Position numbers and translations under genes: made by a program. From Babylonia areolata (lineage: Eukaryota > Mollusca > Gastropoda > Neogastropoda > Buccinidae): 64,000 nucleotides of DNA. The stretch's first letter is position 1, and the number at the start of each line of letters is the position of its first letter. The notes under the pieces were generated by a model. That model made no database searches and had not been told where the DNA came from. It was given only the letters and a program-made list of their open reading frames with translations. Below are positions 36,221 through 47,700 of this stretch, piece after piece. The stretch spans positions 2,853,227 through 2,917,226 of the forward strand of contig NC_134903.1 in assembly GCF_041734735.1 (NCBI RefSeq), written 5' to 3'.

Positions 36221-36930
36221 GCATGGTGTAAAGAAGTTGTTTTCAGCTTATCCATAAAACATATTGTCATTGTCCCTCTCTCTCTCTCTCTCTCTCTCAC
36301 GACTTATCCACATGTCAGCTAAGTAAATTGTAGGATTGTGTAATCAGAGTCCAAGCAAAATTGTACTAGAATACTGTCTGTTATTGTTGACTATGTTAGG
36401 AGCCTGATGACTAATGAGCATTAAACCATCTGGAATCTGGAATCTCTCTCTCTCTCACACACACACACTGTGAAAAAGATACCCATGCACACACAAAAAC
36501 AAAACCATCACCAAAAACAACATCAATGAAACAATTCAATTTCAAAAAAGAAGTTTATTACCAAAGTGCATAAAACCTCAGCATGTAATCCTGTCAGCTG
36601 TTCTATACCAGTCACAGAGAATCATCTGCAAAAATCTACAAGATGTTTATTACCCAAATGCATAACACCTCAGCATGTAATCATGTCAGCTGTTCAAATT
36701 AATACTAGTCATCAAAAATCATCTCCAAAAATCTACAGGGACAATGCTGTCTCACATAAGAACCAACTGTCTGTGCATGCCACATCTACATCAATAATAG
36801 TTATGCTCCATCATCATGCATGTATTTTCTCTTCTAAAGGGGCAATGGATGATAGTGTACGATCTTACAACTGCACAATGTGACTCATACTTGAAAGCAA
36901 TGTCAGATATCATTTCCAGAATCCAACAGG
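35765..36930. other. Microsatellite-rich intergenic DNA
   Basis: GT repeats (35820-35850, 36188-36218), a G run of about 35 (35890-35924), a T run (36052-36080), CT repeats (36278-36299), and a TGGAATC-repeat tail near 36435 that looks like the end of a retroposon. An imperfect duplication in 36553-36760 repeats GCATAA-CCTCAGCATGTAATC. No gene seen. Confidence 0.6.
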
Positions 36931-37273
36931 CACAACAGCGGAGTGGTCAAAGCATTGTACTTTCAATCTGAGGGTTCAGGATTCCAATCCCAATTGCGGC
37001 ACCTGGTGGATTAAAGATACAGATTTTTTTCTTCTGATCTCCCAATTCAGCATATGGACAGACCTGCTTAGTGCCTGAACCCTCTTCATGAGTTTACATA
37101 TGCTGAAGGTGTCTGTATGTATCTATATCTATATACCGGGGTATATATATATATATAGATATATATTAAAGACCTCTTATCCATGTACATCTTCAGTGGG
37201 TTATGGGAACAAGAACACACCCAGTATTCATACCCCTGAAAATAGAGTATGGCTGCCTACACGGTGCAGTTTA
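36931..37273 (+). mobile_element. SINE family C, copy 3
   Basis: Head GGAGTGGTCAAAGCATTG and GGATTCCAATCCC, body GACCTGCTTAGTGCCTGAAC and GTATGGCTGCCTACACGG. A TA-rich microsatellite has expanded within the body at about 37130-37165. Confidence 0.8.
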
Positions 37274-37339
37274 AGAAAATAAAAGGGAAAAAAACAAGAA
37301 GTTATACATATCAAAACATGTAATAAATATACCAGTTAC

Positions 37340-37810
37340 ACAGTCTGAAGGTACTATTTAGTCTACTAGCAAGACAGCCCTAAGATACTTGTTAGGTTGT
37401 TGACAGGTTACATTGCCTAAAGATACTAGTTAGATGGCATACTAGTTATGTAGCTGAAAGATACTAGTTTGTCTACTAGTTAGCCTACAGATATTAGTCT
37501 ACTAGTTAGAATACTTAAAGATACTAGTTTGTCTACAAGCTAGATAGTCTAAAGATACTAGTCAGATAGACTAAAGATATTTGTTAGGTGGTCAACACTT
37601 TTCACAGCCTGCATATACTAGTTAGAAGCCTACTAGTTGGACAGCCTGAAGGCACTAGTCCGATAGTCAAATAGTTAGATATCCTAAAGATATCAGGTAG
37701 CCCACTAGTTAGATGGCACAAAGATATTTGTTAGATGGCCTACTCATTAGATAGCAGTACAGATATTAACTATATGTTCTACCAGTTAGGTAGCCAAACG
37801 ATACTGGTGA
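37340..37810. repeat. Degenerate tandem repeat built on ACTAGT
   Basis: About 470 bp of irregular units of roughly 30-40 bp, of the type AAAGATACTAGTTAGA and TAGTCTACTAGTTAGATAGC. ACTAGT occurs many times. Confidence 0.75.
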
Positions 37811-38129
37811 GAGATGCATGCAAACAGTCTTGATTGATTACACAGGTAACAGCTGCCTGTATCTGAACATGTCAACGCCACAAGCATGCATGTTTAGTTG
37901 AGCTTCTTTTTTTGTTCAGATGTTTTGAATTCTCTAATACATTTCCTCACAAGAAACACATCACATTTTGACACAGTCATCAATAATTTACTTTTTTTCC
38001 TTTCTTCTTCTTTTTTTTTTTTTTTTTACCTGAAAGAGATGGGAAGATGGGTGTGCAGGAACACTGAACACATGCTGTCCTTGCACCACAACCAGTCACT
38101 GTCACTGAGGTACGTAAAGGATAAGGTAA

Positions 38130-38408
38130 GTGAGATTGATAAAACTGTACTTAAAAAGAAAAAGAAAGAAAAAAAGACTGTTTGCAATAAAGAACATCAT
38201 TTCAGGAATCGGTGATTTTCCACAATGAGGGAGGAAAAAAAACTGTAAAAAAAAATTGGATGATATTTCACCAGATTGGGTCAAAACTTCATGAAAAATG
38301 GACAAAAACACCAACTATTTCAAGTTCAATTTTGGTTCTGTGCCCAGTCGACTGAAAAAGGCAATGTCAAGACTGAAAACGTCATGGGACAAAACATACC
38401 AGCACAAT
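38130..38408 (+). repeat. 275-bp direct repeat, copy 1
   Basis: Begins GAGATTGATAAAACTGTA and ends near GTCATGGGACAAAACATA. It matches 40212-40485 over its whole length with mostly single-base differences and small A-run changes. Confidence 0.9.
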
Positions 38409-38410
38409 AA

Positions 38411-40211
38411 GGTAAGTGCATAGACTGGTTTTTCCCCTTTCTAGAATGGAACCATGGGCCAAGCGGTTAAGCATCCTCCCAACACTCATCATGATTCTTC
38501 CCCACCCATCCCCAGCCCTTCACCTTCAAACTGATAACATGATTTTTTTGAGAACTCAGAACATTAAACAAAAAAAACCTGTGTCAAGTCACCTCGAGCA
38601 GATTGTCTGATGCGTCAACAATAATGTCTGCATGTATGAAAACTGATTTTTCTGTCTCCATTTAAAAAAAAAAAAAAAAAAAAATCACAACTGTGACAAG
38701 ATGAAGCAGATTTTTGTTATGCATAGTTTGGTCAATATGCGTACTGATGACCAAGGGATTTTTTTTTTTCTGGTCATGATGTGAACAGCTGTCAAATACA
38801 CTGCTTACAAGTCCAGCTGGTGTTCTCTCTGGAACAAATAAACGAACCTTACAACAACAATAACAACAACTTACAAACCCTGAATCACATTTTCTGAAAA
38901 TGACAACAACTACGAAAAAAAAAAAAAAAAAATCACATGGCAGTCATCTGTATTGTAAAAAAAAAAAAAAAAAAAATTAAAAAATTAAAAAAATCACATG
39001 GCAGTCATCTGTATTGTAAAAAAAAAAAAAAAAAAAAAAATTTAAGCGAGTAAAAAGGAAACCACACAAAATCAATACATTCAGTCTGGCCTTTGATTTT
39101 TCAACTATCATGAAAACATTACTGGTAAAAAATGAACACACTTCGTTACCTCTGGGGGAAAAAATCTATACAGAAGCAGAAATAAATAAATAAATAAATA
39201 AATAAACATACAAATGAAGGGAAAGAAACAAAGCAACGAATCAGTCAACAGATGAATAATAACAAACATGATTCTGTTGATATGGAGCAACAATCAACAA
39301 AATGACTAGAGCTGACTGCTTGACACCCAAACCTACGTGACACATAAACCAATCTAATTACGGCTTCTTCTTTTTTCTGAAAGGAATGTATCTTCATCGT
39401 TTTGTTTTATTTATTTATCTATAGTCTGTTCATCTCAGATGATGATATTAGACTGAAAATAAATGATATTATTATTATCATTATCATAATCGTTATTATC
39501 ATTTCTATCATCATGATTATAACTGTTTAGTATCATTGCCTAGTTATTCATCATTTCTGAAAACCAATGGCAGGGGAAGAATTATTCAACTGAAAAAGGG
39601 GTGGCTGAGGTGGAGGGGGGCTGGGGGGAGGGGAAGGTGGGGGAGGGGGATTGGGGGGGGGGCTGAAGAAGGAAGAGAAAGAGAGAGAGAGAGAGAACAG
39701 AATGTGGAAAATGTAAACTGGAGAACTGGAGAGAGTTAGTGTCAGTGACTGGAGAAAGAAAAAACATGATACTGGAAGGGTGTGTGTGAAAAGGGGGGGG
39801 GGGGGATGGGGGAAGCGGGATTAGGACAGAAAATAAATCAATAATCTTACACTGTATGCAATACTTCTATAGATTATTATTTGAAAAGAGGATGATGTGG
39901 GGACCTACAGTACCTTCACAAATCTTGAAGTGGACAGAATTTCCAGGTGATGAAAGAAGCTCATTTAACTAACTGATCAAGGCGGAGAGAGTTTCAGGCG
40001 AAGGGACAAAACTCCACGGAGAGACGGACAGAACATCACAGAGAGATGGAGAGAATTTCTTTAAAAAAAAAAAAAGATGGACCAAAATTCAGGCAGGTGA
40101 ACAGAATTTCAGACAGATGCAACAATTTTCAAAGAGACTGACATAAGTTCATACCAGCAAAAAAAAAAAAAAAAATCAGAAACTACACCAAGGAGCCAGG
40201 AGGATTTCCCT
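38411..40211. other. A-rich intergenic DNA between the two 275-bp copies
   Basis: Poly(A) runs, a short duplicated unit AATCACATGGCAGTCATCTG at about 38932 and 38993, an AAAT repeat (39180-39206) and a G-rich/GA block (39600-39700). No gene recognised. Confidence 0.6.
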
Positions 40212-40485
40212 GAGATTGATAAAACTGTATTTTAAAAAGAAGAAAGAAAGAGAAAAAGACTGTTTGCGATAAAGAACATCATTTCAGGAATCAGTCATTT
40301 TCCACAATGAGGGAAAAAAAACTTTAAAAATTGGATGATATTTCACCAGACTGGGTCAAAACTTCATGAAAAATGGACAAAGACACCAACTATTTCAAGT
40401 GCAATTTTGGTTTTGTGCCCAGTCGACTGAAAAAGACAATGTCAAGACTGAGAACGTCATGGGACAAAAACATATCACCACAACC
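40212..40485 (+). repeat. 275-bp direct repeat, copy 2
   Basis: Second copy of the 38130 block, same orientation, about 2.1 kb away. Confidence 0.9.
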
Positions 40486-40604
40486 GCACCATATAAGAAA
40501 TAAATTAAAAATCTGCCCTTAAACCTTAAAAAACAAAAAAGACAACCACTAGAAAAGAAGTTGTTACATAAAAATTAATACACACATTAAAGATTATATA
40601 TATA

Positions 40605-40730
40605 TCAGTATCAGTAGCTCAAGGAGGCGTCATGCACTGCGTTCAGACAAATCCATATATGCTACACCACATCTGCCAAGCAGATGCCTGACCAGCAACG
40701 TAACCCAACGCACTTAGTCAGGCCTTGAGA
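40605..40730 (-). mobile_element. SINE family A, 5'-truncated tail copy
   Basis: TCAGTAGCTCAAGGAGGCGT, GACAAATCCATATATGC, CTACACCACATCTGCC and CACTTAGTCAGGCCTTGAGA on plus, i.e. the A tail on minus. Confidence 0.85.
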
Positions 40731-41084
40731 AAAAAAGAAAGAGAAAAAAGAAATATCTACATTAAAAAAATATTAAAAAGAAAAAAAAGGAGATAATGAC
40801 AATAATAATAATCATAATAATAATAATACATATATATATCCCTTCAATTAAGTGTATCTGTTACATATATCAAACTATATATATATGTATGATGGAAAAT
40901 AAACAAAAAGTTAGGAAACATAAAGATACATATTTTAGATTGTGTGTACACAGATGTGTGTGTGTGTGTGTGTGTGTCTGTCTATGTCTATGTCTGTGTC
41001 TGTGTGTTTCTGTGTGCATGTGTGTGTGTTACACAACCATGTAACTACTTCTTAACTGGTAATCTCATCAGATGCTGTGATTTG

Positions 41085-41124
<40 letters not shown>

Positions 41125-41189
41125 CAAGCAGCATCATGGGAATAAGTGAATTACTTTCCTGCATTCAGAAAAGTATGCAAACGTGAGGA

Positions 41190-41670
41190 GATTCCCCAAA
41201 GTGCAGCACAAACAGCAAGCAGAGAATGTAGCGGAGACGTGTACTCTCCACAACGCTGTGTGGCTCAGAATGCTGGAGGGTGTCTGAGAGTGACCCAACG
41301 AAGTTGTCAACCTTCCACAACAACAAAAAATTCGAAGAATCCTGCGAGCCTTCTGGCCCAGAACCACCTCCAATCGACAACTACTTGGAGACCATCATCA
41401 TGAGAAGGCGGAGGAAATGAATGGGACATGTCATGTAAAGGGAGCAAGGCAAACATCACCTGGACAGCCCTTCACTGAACAGGTAGACGCAAGAGAAAAG
41501 GCCAAAGAACACCTGGCGCAGAACAGCCAAAGGGGAATTCCAGACCCTGAAACACACACCTGGGGCACCATTCAGAGACCGGCCCAAAACAGATAAGAGT
41601 AATGGTTCTTCACTGCTGCCCTGGGAGCCAGAAGGCTTAGTGGGGCTGTAAGTTCGAAAGAAAAGCCGGG
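41190..41670 (+). mobile_element. LINE reverse-transcriptase C-terminal remnant, degraded
   Basis: Broken frames spell the familiar end of many LINE ORF2 proteins: SECWRVSE-like (AQNAGGCL/ECWRV), a TFHN-x-RRILR-FWP-like stretch (IRRILRAFWPRTTSNRQLL), RRRRK-MGHVM, RPKNTWRR and a final TWGTIQR-like block. Several stops and shifts occur, so it is an old copy. It is a different LINE lineage from the 32906 fragment. Confidence 0.65.
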
Positions 41671-42583
41671 GTCCAGAAGTCTCTTTACCAGAATGTGGGT
41701 CTTGATACCGAAACCAAGTAAAACAAATTTCAAAGGTCATGATTCTTTTACCCCTTCCTCATTCAAACTTACTTATCACATTCTGTTCTCAAAATCAAAT
41801 GATCTCATCAAATGCGGGTCTTGATGCTGAAACAAAGTAAAACAAAGAAAATCAGATTTAAAGGTCAACATCCTTTTCTCTTCCTCGCTCACACCAACTT
41901 ATTACATTCTGTTCGCAAAGTCAAATGATTTCATCAAATTATTCATCTCCGACATGAAATAGGAAAACAAGACTAGCTGCTTTTTTTTCTTTTCTTTCCC
42001 TTTTAATCTAAGCAAACCGGCTCAGCTGACAAGGTATGTCTAAGACATACAATAATAACTAATTGCCACAATCTCCAGCCGTCCTTAACTTCCCACATCG
42101 CCGCACCCCACCCCAAAGAAAAAATTATTAAAAAAACCAAAAAAACATACACACACACAATAACACATTGTAAAATCAAATATTTTATGCTGAAAATCCC
42201 TCCGTAACAATCAAACGTGTGATCATCAGTTCTCTGATCATCGTGAAGAGCACCATCACCATCCCAAAACAGCACCTCCACACCCCATCAGCACAGCACC
42301 CTCCCATGACGAAGATGGCAGTGATCATAAATTTCTGATTACAAATAATTACAAGGGCTAACAACCCTGATTCCACACACCGAGGCACGCAAAATGAACG
42401 GCTGAGAGACATCCCCAGTCTTCACTTTCCTGACACCATCCAACAATACACAGGACACCGTCAGGTTCTTTTCTTCGGATTGCCAGACGGACCTCCCTCC
42501 AAGGTAGGCATCCAGGGCTCCACCCCCCCACCCCTTCCTCCCTTCCATCCCCCCCCCCCCCCCCCCCCCCCCCACACCCCGTG

Positions 42584-43120
42584 AACAACACAACCTTCAC
42601 CAAACTAAACCTCCACCCCTCAACAACACAACCTTCACCAAACTAAACCTCCACCCCTCAACAACACAACCTTCACCAAACTAAACCTCCACCCTGTGAA
42701 CAACACAACCTTCACCAAACTAAACCTCCACCCTGTGAACAACACAACCTTCACCAAACTAAACCTCCACCCCTCAACAACACAACCTTCACCAAACTAA
42801 ACCTCCAGCCCTCAACAACACAACCTTCACCAAACTAAACCTCCACCCCTGGACAACACAACCTTCACCAAACTAAACCTCCAGCCCTCAACAACACAAC
42901 CTTCACCAAACTAAACCTCCACCCCTCAACAACACAACCTTCAACAAACTAAACCTCCACCCCTGGACAACACAACCTTCACCAAACTAAACCTCCAGCC
43001 CTCAACAACACAACCTTCACCAAACTAAACCTCCACCCCTCAACAACACAACCTTCACCAAACTAAACCTCCACCCCTCAACAACACAACCTTCACCAAA
43101 CTAAACCTCCAGCCCTCAAC
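42584..43120. repeat. 38-bp minisatellite, about 14 units
   Basis: Unit CAACAACACAACCTTCACCA followed by AACTAAACCTCCACCCCT. Units differ mainly in the last few bases (CCCT, GCCCT, CCTGTG, CCTGG). A C run of about 24 precedes it (42549-42572). Confidence 0.95.
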
Positions 43121-43850
43121 AACTCTTAATGGCACCAGCCAATATGCCGCAAATCTCAACTCTACCATATTATCATTCTTCACAAAACTTAACTTTTCTT
43201 TCTTTTTTTTTCTTTTTTTTCTTTTTGATACAAATCTTCTAAAAAAAAAATCTGATAAATTCAAAATCAAACATGTACTTTAGCAAGCAGACAATTGCCA
43301 TTGATCGATATTCAAATATTCTATATGACAAACACAGCCATAAAAAAAAATGTGTTCAAACAACCTGAAGAAGAAAAACAAAAACAAAAAAACATTAAAC
43401 AAATTTCTTTTTAAGTCACAAATCAATGAAGCATGTGTTCAATGTTTTCACTGGGAAGGCCCAAAACAGATGATTTAAATGCAGTCTTGATCAAGGTACG
43501 TCATTCCTTTCATAAATACTCAAAAGAGTGAGACATGAAATAAAGGGGGAAAAAACAGTGAAAGGTGCAAGATTAACACCTATAATATTCAGCAATCATT
43601 ACTCATATCAGCTGACAAAAAAAAAACAATCACAGTTTTCAACAACAACAACAACCAAAAAAACAAACAAACAAAGAAACAAAAAAAACAAAGACAGACA
43701 GGAAAATCAGTAACAGCATTTCAATCATGAATAATCATTTGAAACGGACTCAAGTGATGACTGTAAATCAATCACATGCAGTCCGTCCACAATATTTGAC
43801 ACGTGAGCACTCAAGTCCAAAAACCCCAGCAGCGAAACGCTTCCTGACCT
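43121..43850. other. AT-rich DNA downstream of TPRG1L, probable 3'UTR
   Basis: No coding segment and no repeat family recognised. It follows the TPRG1L stop on the minus strand, so part of it is probably its 3'UTR. No clear AATAAA was found close to the stop. Confidence 0.35.
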
Positions 43851-44689
43851 TCAGAAGCACAGTCCATTGCGGTCACGGAAAAAGCCAAGACCACTCTGGT
43901 TGAACACCATGGAAGCCACGCTTGCATAGCTCTCGATCTCAATAGGGCCTTCGATAACTGTCACCTGGTAAAAAAAATATTTAAAAAATCAGATGAATCA
44001 GTAATTATATGCATATTTATATAGCGACTATCCTCGGTTGTAGATCAAGCTCTAAGCACTTTACAAACTCGGGGTCATTTGCACAACAGGCTGCCTACCT
44101 GGGTAGATCCAACTGACGGCTGCCATTAGGCGCTCATCATTCGTTTCCTGTGTCATTCAGTCAGATTTCAGGCACACACATACACACTCAAGACAGACAT
44201 GTAACATTTTACGTGTACAACCATTTTTGTGTATTAACCCCACCATGCAGGCAGCCATACTCCGTTTTTGGTCACATCTCATGACAAAATCAGATATGAG
44301 TGCTAAACCCCCTCGTTCACCCACCCCATCTAGCTAGAGAGCAGTGTGGGTTGTGCTGCTTGCACGAGATTTTCAGTCTGTCTCGGTCTCAGTTCAGGCT
44401 GTCACTGAACTGAGATCAGCCTCTTCCTTGTCAACAAATGACAAGATTCTGGGCTTTTCGCCCGCGACTGTCAGAGGAGGCAGCCGTGCCAGTCTTTGGC
44501 TCTCTTCAGGGCTGTTTGCCGTCTGGACGCTTGTAGTGGGGATCATTTTCCTCCGAGTGGTCGTGGTCTCTGTGTTCTCTGTGTGAACTTCCAGCTTTGG
44601 GGTAGTGGTACCTCTCTGGAAGGTAAGAGGAGACTGTAAAGACAGTCCTAACCTGTGTTCTGTCTGTTTGTCTTGTGTTCATGTCCGTG

Positions 44690-44735
<46 letters not shown>

Positions 44736-47700
44736 GAGGGAGCGAATATTTGAGTAAATATAATACTTTGCTCTTTTATGTGCATTTGTAGGATGCGTAT
44801 GCATTTTTAGACATAAATTTTATAAGAATGTGATAAAATATTTGTTACGTGTATTAAAGGGTTCAACCGTAAAATCTAGATTTAAGTTTTCCTTGTGAAC
44901 CCCTTCAGTTGTTAGTTCTATTAATGTGTGTGTATGTGTGTCACTGTATTATATATGATACATAAGCTAGAATATTCCAAACTACCCCCTTATCCTTTTC
45001 CGTTATCCTTGCTCTTGGGTGTGGTTGTTGTCAGCCTTTTAAACTTCCGAAATAGCGCAGCTGAGTAAAATTGATCTATTCTGTAGCCCATGTGTTGATC
45101 AGGGAGGGGTTAAACTGAAATTTTGTAAGATCTGTTTTCTTTACGAATTCTGGCTAGGTACATTTAGGTTGTTTAATTGGGGTTGTCCAAAAGTGAATCC
45201 TACCAGTGGATAATAGATTATATACAGTGGTTTCAGTGTTCCCACTTTCGTGTTTATCCACGGACTTCCCTACTCTTCCACTGACCCTCCACTGTCTCCC
45301 CGGGAACCCCTCTGCCTGCCTTTGACTTCCTTGGTCCAGGCCTCCGTTGGCTGCTGCCGCCTGCCGCTGGCTTCCGTCGCCAGCGTTCTCTGGCCTGGCG
45401 CTCAGCTGTCTGGGTGTTCTGCCCTTCGTCTTCGTCGTCACTGCTCTTCGTCTTCGGCGTCACTGTTCGTGTTCGTCGTCGCTGTTCTTCGTGTTCGTCG
45501 TCGCCGTTCTTCGTGTTCGTCGTCGCCGTTCTTCGTGTTCGTCGTCGCTGTTCTTCGTCGTCGTCACTTACTGTTCGTCGTCGTCGTCACGACAGCATTA
45601 ACGTTGTGCTTGTTTCCTTATCTTAAAGCTCTGTTTTTGTTGTGTGTGTGGGTTTTTTGTGTGTGTGTGTGTTATATTTATCCATTCTGTTATTTAAGTG
45701 TTGTTGCAGCTGGGGTTGTGGTTATTGTTTGTGGGCAAGCTAGGCGTGTGATTAAACAAATGTATGTGAACCCCGGATTGTTGTAGTCTGTGTTTGTGTT
45801 GTCTGGGTGTTAGTGCTGGGCTGGGTGGGGGTTTCTAGTCCGCTCTCTTATAGAGCGTGACAATTTGGTGGAGATGCGGGGTACGTTAGGTTACAGTGGG
45901 AGGGGGGGGGGGTGTAATCGTTTTGTCTGTTACCTGTGTACATATGATATCTGATTAAAATTATGCTGAGTCACTGGAAGAATGTTTGGGTGAGGTTAAG
46001 ATAGACACCTTACCTGTTCAAAAAGTTAGCTGTTGTTCAGGCACTTGATTTCGGCTGTTGATTTTTGCCGAGTTTGGTTTGCCTTTCTCGCATTCTGCGA
46101 GGAAAAAAAAAACAGAAAAGGGGGGAAAAAAATGCCCACTCGGCGACAAACGGCTGCGGCCGTCACTCCCGGGTCAAAGTCCCAGAGGGATAAGTCGAGT
46201 ACCTCTACTCCTTCTCAGATAGATAAGTCAGGTTTGTCTGGATGGATACGGGGTCAACTGAAAGAGGATGACCCAGGTAATCTGTCTGATGATGGAAGAA
46301 AAGGGGACACTGTTCCTCTATCTCACCAGGATCCTTACACAAAATTCAAAGCCATGGGTGCTGACATGGGTTTGACTGGTGAGGCCCTTGCACGGTTTGT
46401 GGTTGATGCTGCTGCTAAGGAGGAAGAGCGCGCAAATAGGGAGGAAGAGCGCCGTTACAGGCGCTGGAGGGATCACAGGGAGGATGAATATAGGGAAGAG
46501 GAAAGACGGTATAGGGAGAAGAGGGATGAGGAGGATAGGCAGCGGTTTGAAAGGAAGATGGAATTAAAGCAAGAAGAGGTCGAGGCTCAAATAAGCCAAC
46601 CGTTTTCCCTTGCTCCTTACGATGGGAAGGGTGACTTCGACGACTTCCTGACCCATTTTGAGAGGGTAGCGCTTCTCAATAAGTGGAAGCCAAGTTCATG
46701 GGCAGCTCGCTTGGTAACCTTGTTACAAGGTCGAGCTAGGGACGCTTGTCTGCGAGTGCCTCCGGAGAGACTTCATGACTATGAGTCATTGAAAGCTGCT
46801 TTACTCCGCGAGTTTCGGCTAGATGCCCATGCATACTGCAAGCGTTTCCGATCGATGCGGAAGCTTGCAGAAGAGACCTTTATCCAATTTCTGGAAAGGC
46901 TTAAGGTCTGTCTGTCTCGCTGGTGCACAGCTGCTGGTCGCGATTACGACAGTGCTGAGGACTTAAGGGACTTGTTCCTTCAGGAACAGTTCCTAGCTAC
47001 CCTTAACCCTGACCTCGTCAGTGAGGTTAAGCGTGAGGAACCAGATAGGGTGGAGGAGGTAGCACGCATTACCTCGAAGGTTGTCGGTGCCAGGAGAGCG
47101 GGACGGATGGCTGAGAGTGAGGCACGAGCCTCCAGGAAATCCAGAGATCATGGTCTTGGTGCCAAACCTCATGCGGAGCAAAAGGCCGCATCTCTTGGAC
47201 AAAGTAGTTCCGCTCTTAGCGACAGCTCAAGGGGTGTCGAGAGAACCAGAGGAGTTACCTGTTTCCTCTGCGGGAAACTTGGACATGTGGCCAAAGAGTG
47301 CCGCCAGCGGAAGGTTTCCCTTGTGGCACAGCCGAGCTTTAGGCAGCAGGGTTCCCATTCCCCACCTCCATCTCTTTGCGTTAACTGTGCTGCAAAGCAG
47401 TACTCGCCACGATGTGAGGCTTTCGTCAACGGGGTTTCAGTCCCGGCTTTGCGAGACACCGGAGCTCACATGGTTGTCGTTGCACGCCATCTGGTCAGTC
47501 CAGATTCTTTCACTGGAGCGACTGTCCGTGTGGTGCTGGCCGAATCGAGATGCACCTCTGTCCTACCCATCGCCAGAGTAGATTTCCAGTCTCCTTTCGT
47601 GGAAGGCAGGCTAGACGTGGCTGTAATGGAGGCTCCTGTGGAAGAGGTCCTTATTGGCAATACTGCCTGGCGCGAGAATGGCACTTCAGTGCCCGTGCCA

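Noticed and set aside
37088-37282. Short plus-strand frame with YIYIYI
   Set aside because: TA microsatellite within a SINE.
45250-45786. A 178-codon Ser/Val/Arg-rich frame, repeated at 51911
   Set aside because: It lies in the LTR, comes from the TTCGTCGTC array, and its copy in the other LTR is also open only because of the repeat. Not a gene.
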